Of a stretch of 64,000 nucleotides of DNA, positions 34,238 to 43,088 are shown in pieces. Source of the stretch: Ruminococcaceae bacterium UBA6413 (GTDB lineage Bacteria; Bacillota; Clostridia; Oscillospirales; Ruminococcaceae); the NCBI GenBank assembly GCA_002437415.1, contig DJPL01000035.1, positions 18,261 to 82,260 on the forward strand, written 5' to 3'. Under the pieces are notes generated by a model, which made no database searches, was not told where the DNA came from, and was given only the letters and a program-made list of their open reading frames with translations. Every line of letters begins with the position of its first letter. The first letter of the stretch is position 1. Position numbers and translations under genes: made by a program.

Positions 34238-34453
34238 ATGCTAAAATTAAATGAAATCTATCAAAAAGGAAAAGAGATAAACAAAATGGAACCTAAAGAT
34301 TATATCGTGACAGAAATAAGCGGCGAATACGCTACGCTTACCGACAGAAATACAGGCGAAACGCTGTTCATAGCGCTCGCTTTACTTCCGTTCGGAACAG
34401 ACATCGAAACCAAGCTTCATTACGAAATGCTTGAATATACTATAGAGGAATAA
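34238..34453 (+). CDS. Small protein, DUF3006-like
   Basis: 71 residues from the first ATG (GGAG five bases upstream); a start at 34286 (MEPKDYIVTEISG, 55 residues) is also possible, with AAAAGGA further away. The core DYIVTEISGEYATLTDRNTGE then ALALLPFGTDIETKLHYE resembles DUF3006, a small beta-barrel family with the pattern of an acidic strand followed by LLP-x-G. It lies 15 bp before a permease gene and is probably cotranscribed. Confidence 0.55.
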   Translation: MLKLNEIYQKGKEINKMEPKDYIVTEISGEYATLTDRNTGETLFIALALLPFGTDIETKLHYEMLEYTIEE

Positions 34454-34468
34454 TGGGGAACAGCTGTT

Positions 34469-35305
34469 ATGGTATTGATGCTTCTTGTTGTCGCCTGCTA
34501 TACTGTCTGCGGACTCAGCGATAAATATTCCGTCGCAAAGCTGAAATTTGACGGCAACTCATTTACTTTTCTTATGGCTCTGCCCACGGCGATACTTTTA
34601 CTGCCGCTTATGCCGTTTTCGGATCTTAATTTACAGCTATGCTGGCAATCGGTGCTTGCGGCGGTGCTTATTATGATATCAAAGCTACTTGAGTTCAAGA
34701 TGTCGGCACTTGTACTGACAGAAATGTCCGCATTTGAGCTTAAAGCCTGGCTTGGGTTGTGTCTGTTTGCATCATACGCGACCGATATAATAACTGCGGT
34801 AGATACCTTCAGTCCGCTGAGATTACTGGCAATTGCCGTTACGGCAGTAGGACTGTTTATGATAGCAAGGTCGGAGAGAGAACGTATAAATTATAAGAAA
34901 ATAGCTATACCGCTGTTTTTCTATCTTCTGTCAAAGTTCGGATACGGATTTATAATCACAGCGTCTGCGCCGTACATATCGTCATACTTTGCACTGCTCT
35001 TCGGACTTATATTACTTGCGATAGTGCTTATTCCGTTTGTTCACCCGATAAAGCTTATAAAGGACAAGCCGAAAGGCTGTGCATTCGTAGCACTTACCAA
35101 GATACCGAATGCTCTCGGACTTGTGCTTGAAAATGCGGTCATAGCCACAAGTATGACTAATTATTCTTTTATACAGCCGATGATAATGGTAGCACTGTTC
35201 TTTATCGGACTTATAAAAAAAGAAAGCACAAAACCACTGAACGTGATCGGAAGCATAGTTTGCATAGTCGGTATAGTCGCTTTCCAACTGCTCGGAATTA
35301 AATAA
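34469..35305 (+). CDS. EamA/DMT-superfamily-like membrane transporter
   Basis: 278 residues with about ten membrane helices in two five-helix repeats, the layout of the drug/metabolite transporter superfamily. The first half is followed by a basic cytoplasmic loop (RSERERINYKK). No diagnostic substrate motif. GGGGA precedes the ATG, and a strong terminator follows. Confidence 0.75.
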   Translation: MVLMLLVVACYTVCGLSDKYSVAKLKFDGNSFTFLMALPTAILLLPLMPFSDLNLQLCWQSVLAAVLIMISKLLEFKMSALVLTEMSAFELKAWLGLCLFASYATDIITAVDTFSPLRLLAIAVTAVGLFMIARSERERINYKKIAIPLFFYLLSKFGYGFIITASAPYISSYFALLFGLILLAIVLIPFVHPIKLIKDKPKGCAFVALTKIPNALGLVLENAVIATSMTNYSFIQPMIMVALFFIGLIKKESTKPLNVIGSIVCIVGIVAFQLLGIK

Positions 35306-35315
35306 GGCAATAAAT

Positions 35316-35350
35316 TAAGGCTTTCACGTTTTCGCATGAAAGCCTTTACT
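35316..35350 (+). terminator. Terminator after the EamA-like gene
   Basis: AAGGCTTTCA (35317-35326) pairs with TGAAAGCCTT (35337-35346), then T-rich. The A-rich left flank could also serve divIC on the minus strand. Confidence 0.85.
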
Positions 35351-35370
35351 TTATTCACATTGTACTTATA

Positions 35371-35679
35371 TCAATCGGCGGGAACTATATAATAGATGCG
35401 TTCCTCAGGCTTAGCATAGCCAAGCTTATCCCTTGCTATCGTTTCGATATATTCTACCTTGTAGCTGTCCTCGGAATACCTGCCAAGCATTTTATTCTCG
35501 TTTTCTACTTCCGTCACCTGAGCCGTAAGCTTTGCGAGCTCATCGTTCTTCTGCGATATTTCTACCTGTATGGAGATGAAGTTATACACGCATATTACAA
35601 GCGCTATTACGAGCAGAGGCGCAAGTATCAGCATAACTTTATTGAATTTTCCTGACCTTGCCTTTGATCCTGCCGACAT
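35371..35679 (-). CDS. divIC: Septum formation initiator DivIC/FtsB-like
   Basis: 102 residues: a short basic cytoplasmic tail, one membrane helix (about 15-38) and a periplasmic leucine-zipper coiled coil (QVEISQKNDELAKLTAQVTE) ending in DKLGYAKPEERIYYIVP, the typical DivIC/FtsB end. DivIC acts with DivIB and FtsL in the divisome. It overlaps yabQ by 41 bp and closes the spoVB-to-divIC cluster in the same order as Bacillus. Confidence 0.9.
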   Translation of the reverse strand: MSAGSKARSGKFNKVMLILAPLLVIALVICVYNFISIQVEISQKNDELAKLTAQVTEVENENKMLGRYSEDSYKVEYIETIARDKLGYAKPEERIYYIVPAD

Positions 35680-36193
35680 TTACAACTTCGTTCCTTTCAA
35701 GATTATTATCATTATTATATATCATTTCACGGTGCTTTTTCAAGTCTGCCCTTCTACTTTTTATTTTCTCATTCAGATTTTTGTAAAAATCAACAAATAG
35801 TAGCACCGCTTTATGTGCAAATGATACAAACACTTTTGAAACGGGTCTTAACAGTATTTTTAATATAAATTTCAGCAACTTTTTAACTATGTTTATGACC
35901 GTGGTATATACCAATTTGACAAGTCTGCCTACCGTAAAAATATATGCAATAAATCCAAGAGCCGCAAAGAGCAAATAAGATGCCCGGAAGTTACCGTTAC
36001 CCGTTTCCATTGACAGCCCGAACAATACAAGCCCGCACAGAGCCAGATAAAACGTATCCTCTACGCCTACAGTAAAGCTGTGATGAGGTATAACGGTTCT
36101 GATAACTCTCAGTATCTCATAGCCGACCCCGAGAAATATTCCGCACAGTGAAAAGCAAGCCAGTTGCCAGACAAGTGATGTTTCGACATTCAT
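35639..36193 (-). CDS. yabQ: Spore cortex biosynthesis protein YabQ
   Basis: The start is at 36193 (MNVETSLVWQLACFSLCGIF), behind AGAGGTGAG; upstream in-frame codons run into yabP. The 184 residues have about four membrane helices and a basic C-terminal half. In Bacillus YabQ is an outer-forespore membrane protein needed for cortex. Position between yabP and divIC is the main support along with hydropathy; it overlaps divIC by 41 bp. Confidence 0.88.
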   Translation of the reverse strand: MNVETSLVWQLACFSLCGIFLGVGYEILRVIRTVIPHHSFTVGVEDTFYLALCGLVLFGLSMETGNGNFRASYLLFAALGFIAYIFTVGRLVKLVYTTVINIVKKLLKFILKILLRPVSKVFVSFAHKAVLLFVDFYKNLNEKIKSRRADLKKHREMIYNNDNNLERNEVVNVGRIKGKVRKIQ

Positions 36194-36203
36194 ACGCTCA
36201 CCT

Positions 36204-36488
36204 CTATCTGAAAATCCTGGATATGAAATTATCGGCATACTTTGTTCTGTTGTCGTTGAAAACGATTGATCGTACATTTCCGCTGATCGCTATATTTCCG
36301 TTTTCGGTAAACGCTTTTCCGACTTCAAGCTCCGAGCCTCTTATATGTATATCTCCGAGAATTGTATATAATACGATGCTTTCGCTACTGTATGAGATTA
36401 TCTCAAGCACACCGTTCATATGCAGTGAGCTCCTGTCGGTAAGAGTAAGCAACTGCTGTTTTTCGTTCAAAAAAATACCCCCGCTCAT
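36204..36488 (-). CDS. yabP: Sporulation protein YabP
   Basis: 94 residues with the YabP beta-rich fold: LTLTDRSSLHMNGVLEIISYS, then SIVLYTILGDIHIRGSELEV. YabP works with YabQ in spore coat/cortex assembly. The ATG at 36488 has no ribosome site; a TTG at 36470 follows GGGGGT at six bases and may be the real start, shortening the protein by six residues. Ten bp precede yabQ. Confidence 0.88.
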   Translation of the reverse strand: MSGGIFLNEKQQLLTLTDRSSLHMNGVLEIISYSSESIVLYTILGDIHIRGSELEVGKAFTENGNIAISGNVRSIVFNDNRTKYADNFISRIFR

Positions 36489-36534
36489 TATTTATAGTGT
36501 AATAAATAATATTCGGGGGATGTCCTGTTTATGC

Positions 36535-36774
36535 TTAAACTACCTCATAAAGGTCAGATGCACCGTCCTTGCCGACCACCTCAACGACCTTCAATACGCG
36601 TATCTTAAGCGGGCTTTTGCCCATATTGATCTCTATTTCATCACCGACTTTTACGTCATAGGAAGCTCTGGCAGGCTTGCCGTTTACAGAAACCTTTTCT
36701 GCATCACAAGCCTCGTTTGCCACAGTTCTTCTTTTTATAAGACGGGATACTTTAAGATATTTGTCTAATCTCAC
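36535..36774 (-). CDS. rqcP: S4-domain RNA-binding protein RqcP (YabO)
   Basis: 79 residues, starting at GTG behind AGAGAGG. MRLDKYLKVSRLIKRRTVAN and VSVNGKPARASYDVKVGDEI form a complete S4 fold. RqcP binds 50S with RqcH in tailing of stalled nascent chains. Its place between hup and yabP matches Bacillus. Confidence 0.92.
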   Translation of the reverse strand: MRLDKYLKVSRLIKRRTVANEACDAEKVSVNGKPARASYDVKVGDEIEINMGKSPLKIRVLKVVEVVGKDGASDLYEVV

Positions 36775-36804
36775 AGAAATTCCTCTCTTCTAATAAAAAT
36801 AAAA

Positions 36805-36833
36805 AACGGAGGCGGTAATAATACTGCCTCCGC
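36805..36833 (-). terminator. Terminator after hup
   Basis: Minus strand CGGAGGC, 12-base loop, GCCTCCG, then TTTTTT. Because rqcP follows, it probably attenuates rather than isolates. Confidence 0.85.
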
Positions 36834-36850
36834 TATTTAATCAGACTTAA

Positions 36851-37126
36851 TTACTTAGCAACTGCATCCTTTAATGCACTGCCTGCCTTGAAAGCGGGAA
36901 CCTTAGAAGCAGCGATCTTTATCTTGTCGCCTGTACGGGGGTTAACGCCCTCACGAGCTGCACGCTCACGAACTTCAAATGTACCGAAACCAACGAGCTG
37001 GATCTTTTCGCCCTTTGCAAGTGTCTCAGAGATGCTGTCAACTACAGCTGAGATAGCCTTTTCTGCGTCCTTCTTAGTAAGGTCAGCCTTTTCTGCAACC
37101 ATTGTAACTAATTCTGCCTTTGTCAT
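36851..37126 (-). CDS. hup: HU-family DNA-binding protein
   Basis: 91 residues of canonical [22 protein letters not shown] at the start, [21 protein letters not shown] forming the beta arm, and [15 protein letters not shown] at the end. Nucleoid-associated dimer that bends DNA. Lies between mazG and rqcP as in many Firmicutes. Confidence 0.97.
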   Translation of the reverse strand: MTKAELVTMVAEKADLTKKDAEKAISAVVDSISETLAKGEKIQLVGFGTFEVRERAAREGVNPRTGDKIKIAASKVPAFKAGSALKDAVAK

Positions 37127-37216
37127 TTGAGTAATCCTCCAAAAAATTTATAAATATTTTTATTAAGCTAAAAAGCTTATAGACGTAATACGGTCAACCG
37201 ACTAATTGCTTTACGG

Positions 37217-38011
37217 TTAATCAGAATTTAAAAACAGCGCTTTTATCTGCTCATCTGACAGATTGTCGAGCGTTTTGCCTTGCGACTTCGCATTACTCTC
37301 AAGCTCTCTAAAACGCATTATAAACTTATTTACAGCAAAAGTCAAGGCTTTTTCACAATCTTTTTTGATAAAACGCGATAAATTACAACAAGAGAGTAAA
37401 AGTTCTCCAAATTTATCCTCAGTAAGTTCTTCGTTTTTGTTGCTTATTGCCAATTCAAGATTATCCAATCTGCTTTTGACAAGATCGAGCGCTTCATCGG
37501 TACAGCTAAGCTCCACACCGGCGTTAGATGCGCGCTTAAACACCTTCTGTCCGCGCATAAGTGCGGGAAGCACCATAGGAACGCTGTCAAGAGTATCGGC
37601 AACGGTATCCTGATGCTTTGATTTTTTCTTCAGCTTATCCCAGTTTTTAAGAACATCGTCGCTGTTATCTACCTTCACATCACCGAAAACGTGAGGGTGA
37701 CGGTAAATCATCTTCTTTGTAACATCATCACATATATCATCAAATTCAAATCTGCCGCGCTCTCTTTCGATCTGACAATGGAAAACAGCCTGAAACAGCA
37801 GATCACCAAGCTCCTCTTTCAGCATTGCGGCATCATCGGTATCGATTGCTTCCATAACCTCATACGCTTCTTCGAGAACGTTCATACGGATAGATTTATG
37901 ATCCTGTTCCCTATCCCACGGACAGCCGTTCTCACCTCTGAGAATACGGGTAACTTCAAGAAGATCGTTTATGTCATACTTATCTTTAAACTTAAAGTCC
38001 AAAATATACAC
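37217..38011 (-). CDS. mazG: Nucleoside triphosphate pyrophosphohydrolase MazG
   Basis: 264 residues with two MazG domains. The first has LRGENGCPWDREQDHKSIR and the metal-binding EEAYEVMEAIDTDD/EELGDLLFQAVFH; the C-terminal one is degenerate (KFGELLLSCCNLSRF). MazG hydrolyses aberrant NTPs and limits ppGpp. AGGAAGTG precedes the ATG. Part of the spoVB-mazG-hup-rqcP-yabPQ-divIC cluster. Confidence 0.94.
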   Translation of the reverse strand: MYILDFKFKDKYDINDLLEVTRILRGENGCPWDREQDHKSIRMNVLEEAYEVMEAIDTDDAAMLKEELGDLLFQAVFHCQIERERGRFEFDDICDDVTKKMIYRHPHVFGDVKVDNSDDVLKNWDKLKKKSKHQDTVADTLDSVPMVLPALMRGQKVFKRASNAGVELSCTDEALDLVKSRLDNLELAISNKNEELTEDKFGELLLSCCNLSRFIKKDCEKALTFAVNKFIMRFRELESNAKSQGKTLDNLSDEQIKALFLNSD

Positions 38012-38075
38012 TTCCTAAATAAAATCAGCTTCGTAAACCGCGCATCGCGCACATATAATAATACACTAAAATCTG

Positions 38076-39788
38076 TCATATATCAAGGCTATTTCTGTAT
38101 TTTTTTCGTTTTTGTCGATTTAGCAAGGATTTTATATTGATTTCGTTGAATAATATCAGTAAAATTATATAAATCAAACCTCCCGCACCGATCGAAGCAA
38201 ACAGCTTCATAAACGTACCAGAATGCTCAAAAAGTATATTTTCACCGAGATAAGCAGTTACCGCGCATACAATTCCCGCGATAAGCGGCAGTGACATTTT
38301 CCGAAGAATGTGAAAATCTATTCCTGTTACCGCTTCAAGCGCAAAATATCCGCCGAGAGAAACAAATGCGTACATTATCACCGTTGAAACTGCCGCACCG
38401 CTGATATTTATTTCAGGTACAGATATCGTAAATACATTTACGATAAGCTTCAGTGCACAGCCGGGAAGCATAAGTTTGATCGGCAGATCGGAGCGCCCAA
38501 TGACCTGAAAAACGGAAATAAAGGTCGATGATAAAGTAAGGAACACTCCTCCGAGCCCCAGAATAAACAACGGCAGTATGCTTACAGCCACCTCCTGCTG
38601 TCTGCCCGAAAACAGAAAGCCCAGTATGTACGGGCTCATTGCGGAAAGCCCGAGATATAGCGGAAAGCCTATCATAAAGTTTGAGCGCAGTACTATCGAA
38701 ACCTTGCGTTCAAAATCTGCCTTGTTCTTAAGCGTCCATGCCCCGGCTATCTGAGGAAGCGCACTTCTTCCGAACATTGCCGTAAATGACGGTATCAGCA
38801 TAAACATTGTCCACGACAGTCCTGTATAGCTTCCGTACATAAAATTTGCAAGCTTTACAGCGCCGCCCTGAGAGCTGATTATTTCGGAAAACTGCCCCGA
38901 AAAGTACTCCGGATCGCACGACAGTGCATAATTCAGGCAACGAGGGATAGTTATAAGGTCAATAAACGATGAAAGGTTAATAACTATAGCCGCCGCAGAT
39001 ACAGGTATACAGCATTTCAAAAGCTCTGCGGCTATCCTGAATGTTCTGTCGGTCGATGTATCGCCTTTGCGGATATCGATTACCTTGCGGCAAAATCTCT
39101 TTCTTATAAGCAAACAGATGAGTGCGCAAAGTTCGCTTGCGGTCACAGCAAGAACCGCACCCGCCGCCGCATACGGCATTATGATATCTATAGCCTGCGT
39201 TCTGCTATCGGCTAACGTGCCGAATATCGCTTTGCCGTTATCAAAGCATTTAATTCCGTAGTCGAGTATAAAATACGATGTACCAAGTCCCACAGCGGCA
39301 CGGCAAACCGACTCTGCTACCTGTGAAACGGCAGTCGGCATCATATTACAGCATCCCTCATAATAGCCCTTATAGACCGATGAAATACAGCACAGACATA
39401 CCGACGGCGCTATTATCATAATTCCCCACACGCTCTGCGGGGATTGAGCAACATAGTCGGAAAACGGCTTTGCCAGTACCAGTATAAGCACACTTCCGAG
39501 TGCTCCGATAGAGCCGAACGTCATTATTGCCGTGCGCAGGACTTTATTAGCATTTGCAAATCTGCCGAGAGCGATGTTATCGGCAACGGTCTTAATGATC
39601 ACAGTAGGTATAGCCGCAGCTGTCATAGCAAAAATCGGAGTGTAAAGGCTGTAGGCTGTAGAATAGTAGCCCATGCCGACACCACCCAGTATATTGGTCA
39701 GCGGTATCTTGAACACTGCGCCGATTATTTTGCTTATTACCATTGATACAAAAAGTATCGCCGTGTTTTTTACATAGGTGTTTTTCAA
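38076..39788 (-). CDS. spoVB: SpoVB-like polysaccharide/lipid flippase
   Basis: 570 residues with about fourteen membrane helices of the MOP superfamily: VSMVISKIIGAVFKIPLTNI and GVGMGYYSTAYSLYTPIFAM near the start. In Bacillus SpoVB (YkvU/YabM group) flips lipid-linked precursors for spore cortex. It uses a TTG start at 39788 with AAAGGA ten bases upstream. It heads the sporulation cluster; mazG begins 64 bp after it. Confidence 0.9.
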   Translation of the reverse strand: MKNTYVKNTAILFVSMVISKIIGAVFKIPLTNILGGVGMGYYSTAYSLYTPIFAMTAAAIPTVIIKTVADNIALGRFANANKVLRTAIMTFGSIGALGSVLILVLAKPFSDYVAQSPQSVWGIMIIAPSVCLCCISSVYKGYYEGCCNMMPTAVSQVAESVCRAAVGLGTSYFILDYGIKCFDNGKAIFGTLADSRTQAIDIIMPYAAAGAVLAVTASELCALICLLIRKRFCRKVIDIRKGDTSTDRTFRIAAELLKCCIPVSAAAIVINLSSFIDLITIPRCLNYALSCDPEYFSGQFSEIISSQGGAVKLANFMYGSYTGLSWTMFMLIPSFTAMFGRSALPQIAGAWTLKNKADFERKVSIVLRSNFMIGFPLYLGLSAMSPYILGFLFSGRQQEVAVSILPLFILGLGGVFLTLSSTFISVFQVIGRSDLPIKLMLPGCALKLIVNVFTISVPEINISGAAVSTVIMYAFVSLGGYFALEAVTGIDFHILRKMSLPLIAGIVCAVTAYLGENILFEHSGTFMKLFASIGAGGLIYIILLILFNEINIKSLLNRQKRKKYRNSLDI

Positions 39789-39869
39789 ATAATCAGTCCT
39801 TTCCGGTTAATACTATTATCCTCAGGACAAGAATATACCGGATAAGGCTGTTGTAATATCGTTTTTTCT

Positions 39870-39910
39870 AAAAAAACAAGACGCTTATCTTAAGTCGGAT
39901 AAACGTCTTG
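39870..39910 (-). terminator. Terminator after the DUF6033-like gene
   Basis: Minus strand CAAGACG-TTTATC paired with GATAAG-CGTCTTG around a 7-base loop, then TTTTTT. Confidence 0.88.
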
Positions 39911-39932
39911 CGTTAATATTGATTTATGTCGA

Positions 39933-40679
39933 TCATGCCTTGAAGTCAAACGGGTGCTTTTCTTCGGGAACGGCAGACGGAACATACTGTTCATATGTTG
40001 TCTGAGTCTTGCCGGCGCTAAAGTCAACTCTGTCGATTTTAAGCGAATCATCGTTTTTGTCGCTCTTTTCAAAGCGGTCGTCATTCTTGTCCGACTTTTC
40101 GCCCTTTATAAGACTTATGAGTTCTTCCATTGAAGATGCGGTTACAAGCCGCTCTTCAAATTCTTCTTTTTCTTCCTTTTTTGCTTCTTCCGCTTTCTTT
40201 TCGGCGGCTTTTTCCTTAGCCCTTTCTACGTTTTTATTCTTTTTAAGGCTCTCTTTGATAAGAGCATAATATGAAACGTTACCGTCACTGTCAACGCTGA
40301 TGCCAAGCTTTGTAACCTTGTCCGCATCATCGCCGAGCTGTTTTTTGATTTCAGGCAGTTCGCCGATCGCCTTGTCGATTATTCCCTCAAACTTGGCTCT
40401 TTCGTTTTCATCGGTCGCCATTTTCTCAAGAGTATCGGGGGTTATGACACAGTTATACTCACCTTTACCCGTGGCAAGGTGCTTCTGTGCTTCTTCATCT
40501 GTAGAAAAATCCGCTACTATGAAATCTACATTCTTGTACTTGTCTTTCAGCTGTTCGAGATATTTCTGAGCCTCGGAGCTGAGCTTAACAGAAGATGTCT
40601 TATCGGATTTATCGGTCTTTTCGGTTGTGCTTACCTTGTAAGCGGGCTTGTATTCGTAATTTGTATTTACTGCGGACAT
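39933..40679 (-). CDS. Charged cytoplasmic protein, DUF6033-like
   Basis: The start is set at the ATG at 40679 (MSAVNTNYEYKPAYKVSTTE), after AAGGGTG; a GTG three codons earlier is the alternative. 248 residues, no signal peptide. A folded-looking part (about 35-150) is followed by a Lys/Glu/Ala helix (KAAEKKAEEAKKEEKEE) and a tandem duplication of EKSDKNDD near residues 200-217. The general plan recalls DUF6033 proteins of Ruminococcaceae and Lachnospiraceae. Function unknown; near sporulation genes. Confidence 0.55.
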   Translation of the reverse strand: MSAVNTNYEYKPAYKVSTTEKTDKSDKTSSVKLSSEAQKYLEQLKDKYKNVDFIVADFSTDEEAQKHLATGKGEYNCVITPDTLEKMATDENERAKFEGIIDKAIGELPEIKKQLGDDADKVTKLGISVDSDGNVSYYALIKESLKKNKNVERAKEKAAEKKAEEAKKEEKEEFEERLVTASSMEELISLIKGEKSDKNDDRFEKSDKNDDSLKIDRVDFSAGKTQTTYEQYVPSAVPEEKHPFDFKA

Positions 40680-40726
40680 TATAATCACCCTTTCTGTATA
40701 TTGTATCGGCAGAAAGGATAATAAGT

Positions 40727-40954
40727 TTAGGAACGGTTGCTTTTTCCGTCCGAAATACTTTTCGGAACATTCCAGCCGCGCGCATTTATCTCATCAAGCA
40801 CCAATGAAGCCGCTTCGTTTATTCCGCGCTGATTGAATGTAAGCTTTGTGCGGATATTGCCGTTTACCGCCGAACAAAGCATCACGGCGTATTTCTGTGC
40901 AAGCGAATTCTCGGCTTTGAGCAACTCGTTAAGCATATTTTTTTCATCGGTCAT
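40727..40954 (-). CDS. Small CotF-like spore coat protein
   Basis: Start at 40954 (MTDEKNMLNELLKAENSLA) after AGGTG, overlapping the preceding gene by 11 bp. 75 residues: a two-helix ferritin-like hairpin with KYAVMLCSAVNGNIRTKLTF and INARGWNVPK, matching the CotF pattern (tyrosine helix, conserved N-x-x-R, then RGW-x-x-P). Half the size of a CotF domain, so it may pair with the upstream protein. Confidence 0.6.
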   Translation of the reverse strand: MTDEKNMLNELLKAENSLAQKYAVMLCSAVNGNIRTKLTFNQRGINEAASLVLDEINARGWNVPKSISDGKSNRS

Positions 40955-41144
40955 TTGTTTCACCTATTAGCCCTTCGATAACACTGACATGACTGCTGTG
41001 CACAGCGGCACACTTCTGTAGCTTTTCTTTCAGCTGAGGATCGGAAATCGATTCGGACGCTGTAATATATTTATTCTTTATTGCCTTTTCTTCGGAAAGA
41101 AGCTTTTTTAACTGTACCGCTTCATACGCAAGCATATCGCTCAT
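40944..41144 (-). CDS. Small CotF-like helical protein
   Basis: 66 residues: MSDMLAYEAVQLKKLLSEEK, KYITASESISDPQLKEKLQK and a His-rich turn CAAVHSSHVSVIEGL. Two helices similar to one half of a CotF coat protein. CGGAGGAC precedes the ATG. Its end overlaps the next CotF-like gene by 11 bp, so the two are coupled. Confidence 0.6.
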   Translation of the reverse strand: MSDMLAYEAVQLKKLLSEEKAIKNKYITASESISDPQLKEKLQKCAAVHSSHVSVIEGLIGETNDR

Positions 41145-41200
41145 AATTATGTCCTCCGACAGTTTTTTATTTGATTTATCCGGATATATATAAATATAGT

Positions 41201-41229
41201 TTGCTTTTTGTCGGGAATTATGCTATAAT
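41201..41229 (+). promoter_or_regulatory. Promoter of lepA-hemW
   Basis: TTGCTT (41201-41206), 17 bp, TATAAT (41224-41229) with TGC before it, an extended -10. Confidence 0.85.
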
Positions 41230-41273
41230 TTTGTGGAATAAGCGATTTTTTATTACAGAAAGGATTTTTTAGC

Positions 41274-43088
41274 TTGGCTGATAAGGAATATATGCAGGAG
41301 ATACGCAACTTCTGTATCATAGCACACATAGATCACGGAAAGTCCACGCTTGCAGACAGAATACTCGAGCAGACCGAAACTGTCGCGCATCGTGAAATGG
41401 AAGAACAGATACTCGACAATATGGAGCTTGAACGCGAGCGCGGCATCACTATCAAGGCGCGCGCCGTAAGGCTCAAATATAAGGCTGATGACGGCGAAAC
41501 ATACGTTTTCAATCTTATAGATACTCCCGGTCACGTTGACTTCAACTATGAGGTTTCACGTTCACTGAACGCCTGCGAGGGCGCTATACTTGTCGTTGAC
41601 GCTTCTCAGGGCATAGAAGCGCAGACACTTGCGAACACATATCTTGCCATAGAGCAGGATCTTGAGCTTGTACCGGTAATAAACAAGATCGACCTTCCCT
41701 CGGCGCACCCCGATGAAGTAAAGGAAGAGATCGAAACCGTAATAGGTATACCCGCAGACGAAGCTCCGCTTATCTCAGCGAAAATGGGCATCAATATAAA
41801 GGAAGTTATGGAGCAGGTAGTAAAGAACGTTCCCGCACCTAAGGGCGACCCCGATGCTCCGCTCAAGGCTCTTATTTTTGACAGCTACTATGACGCATAC
41901 AAGGGCGTTATCGTTTATGTAAGAATTAAGGACGGCACATTGAAGCCCGGTGACAGAATAAGAATGATGGCGACCGGTGCTGAGTTTGATGTTGTCGATG
42001 TAGGATATATGGGAGCAAAGACGCTTGAAAACGCAAATGAACTGCGCGCAGGCGAGGTAGGCTATATTGCCGCATCGATAAAATCAATAGGCGATACAAA
42101 GGTCGGCGATACGGTCACTCTTGTAAACGATCCTGCCGATGAACCGCTTGAGGGCTACCGTAATGTAAACCCGATGGTATTCAGCGGTATCTATCCTGCA
42201 GACGGTGCAAAGTACGGCGATCTGCGTGACGCACTTGAAAAGCTGCAGCTCAATGACGCATCGCTTACGTTTGAGCCTGAAACCTCAATAGCACTCGGTT
42301 TCGGCTTCAGATGCGGCTTCCTCGGACTTCTTCATATGGAGATAATCCAGGAAAGACTTGAACGCGAATATAACCTTGACCTTGTTACGACCGCTCCGTC
42401 GGTTGTATACAAGATAACAAAGACAGACGGCGAAACGGTATATATCGATAACCCGACCAACTACCCCGACCCATCTGAGATCGAAGTTGCGGAAGAGCCG
42501 ATGGTTAAGGCGAATATCTACACTCCGTCTGATTATGTGGGCAGTATAATGGATCTTTGCCAGGAAAGACGTGGTACATTCAAGGATATGAAATACCTTG
42601 ACTTAAACCGTGTAGAGATGCACTACGACCTGCCACTGAACGAAATTGTATACGACTTCTTCGACGCGCTTAAATCACGCACCAAGGGTTATGCAAGTTA
42701 CGACTATGAGATGTCCGGATTTGTTCCGTCACGTCTTGTAAAGCTTGATATTCTGCTTAACGGTGATATTGTAGATGCGCTGTCATTTGTTGTTCACGCG
42801 GATAAGGCATACACAAGGGCAAGAAAGATTGCCGAAAAGCTCAAAGACAATATTCCGCGTCAGCTGTTTGAAGTGCCGATACAGGCGGCAGTCGGCGGCA
42901 AGATCATAGCAAGAGAAACCGTAAAGGCTATGCGTAAGGACGTACTTGCCAAGTGTTACGGCGGTGATATTACCCGTAAGAAGAAGCTGCTCGAAAAGCA
43001 GAAAGAGGGTAAAAAACGTATGCGTCAGCTCGGCAGTGTCGAAGTTCCGCAGGAAGCATTTATGGCAGTGCTCAAGCTTGATGAATAA
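41274..43088 (+). CDS. lepA: Elongation factor 4 (LepA)
   Basis: Ribosomal back-translocating GTPase, 604 residues. Start is TTG at 41274 ([20 protein letters not shown]) with AAAGGA 11 bases upstream; an ATG six codons in is the alternative. G1 [10 protein letters not shown]2 RGITIKAR, G3 DTPGHVDF, G4 NKID, then the LepA-specific C-terminal domain ending in [20 protein letters not shown]. Overlaps hemW by 8 bp. Confidence 0.97.
   Translation: MADKEYMQEIRNFCIIAHIDHGKSTLADRILEQTETVAHREMEEQILDNMELERERGITIKARAVRLKYKADDGETYVFNLIDTPGHVDFNYEVSRSLNACEGAILVVDASQGIEAQTLANTYLAIEQDLELVPVINKIDLPSAHPDEVKEEIETVIGIPADEAPLISAKMGINIKEVMEQVVKNVPAPKGDPDAPLKALIFDSYYDAYKGVIVYVRIKDGTLKPGDRIRMMATGAEFDVVDVGYMGAKTLENANELRAGEVGYIAASIKSIGDTKVGDTVTLVNDPADEPLEGYRNVNPMVFSGIYPADGAKYGDLRDALEKLQLNDASLTFEPETSIALGFGFRCGFLGLLHMEIIQERLEREYNLDLVTTAPSVVYKITKTDGETVYIDNPTNYPDPSEIEVAEEPMVKANIYTPSDYVGSIMDLCQERRGTFKDMKYLDLNRVEMHYDLPLNEIVYDFFDALKSRTKGYASYDYEMSGFVPSRLVKLDILLNGDIVDALSFVVHADKAYTRARKIAEKLKDNIPRQLFEVPIQAAVGGKIIARETVKAMRKDVLAKCYGGDITRKKKLLEKQKEGKKRMRQLGSVEVPQEAFMAVLKLDE

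Noticed and set aside
42946..43080. 45-residue N-terminal extension of HemW
   Set aside because: It lies entirely inside lepA; the ATG at 43081 begins the conserved GLYIHVPFC block.
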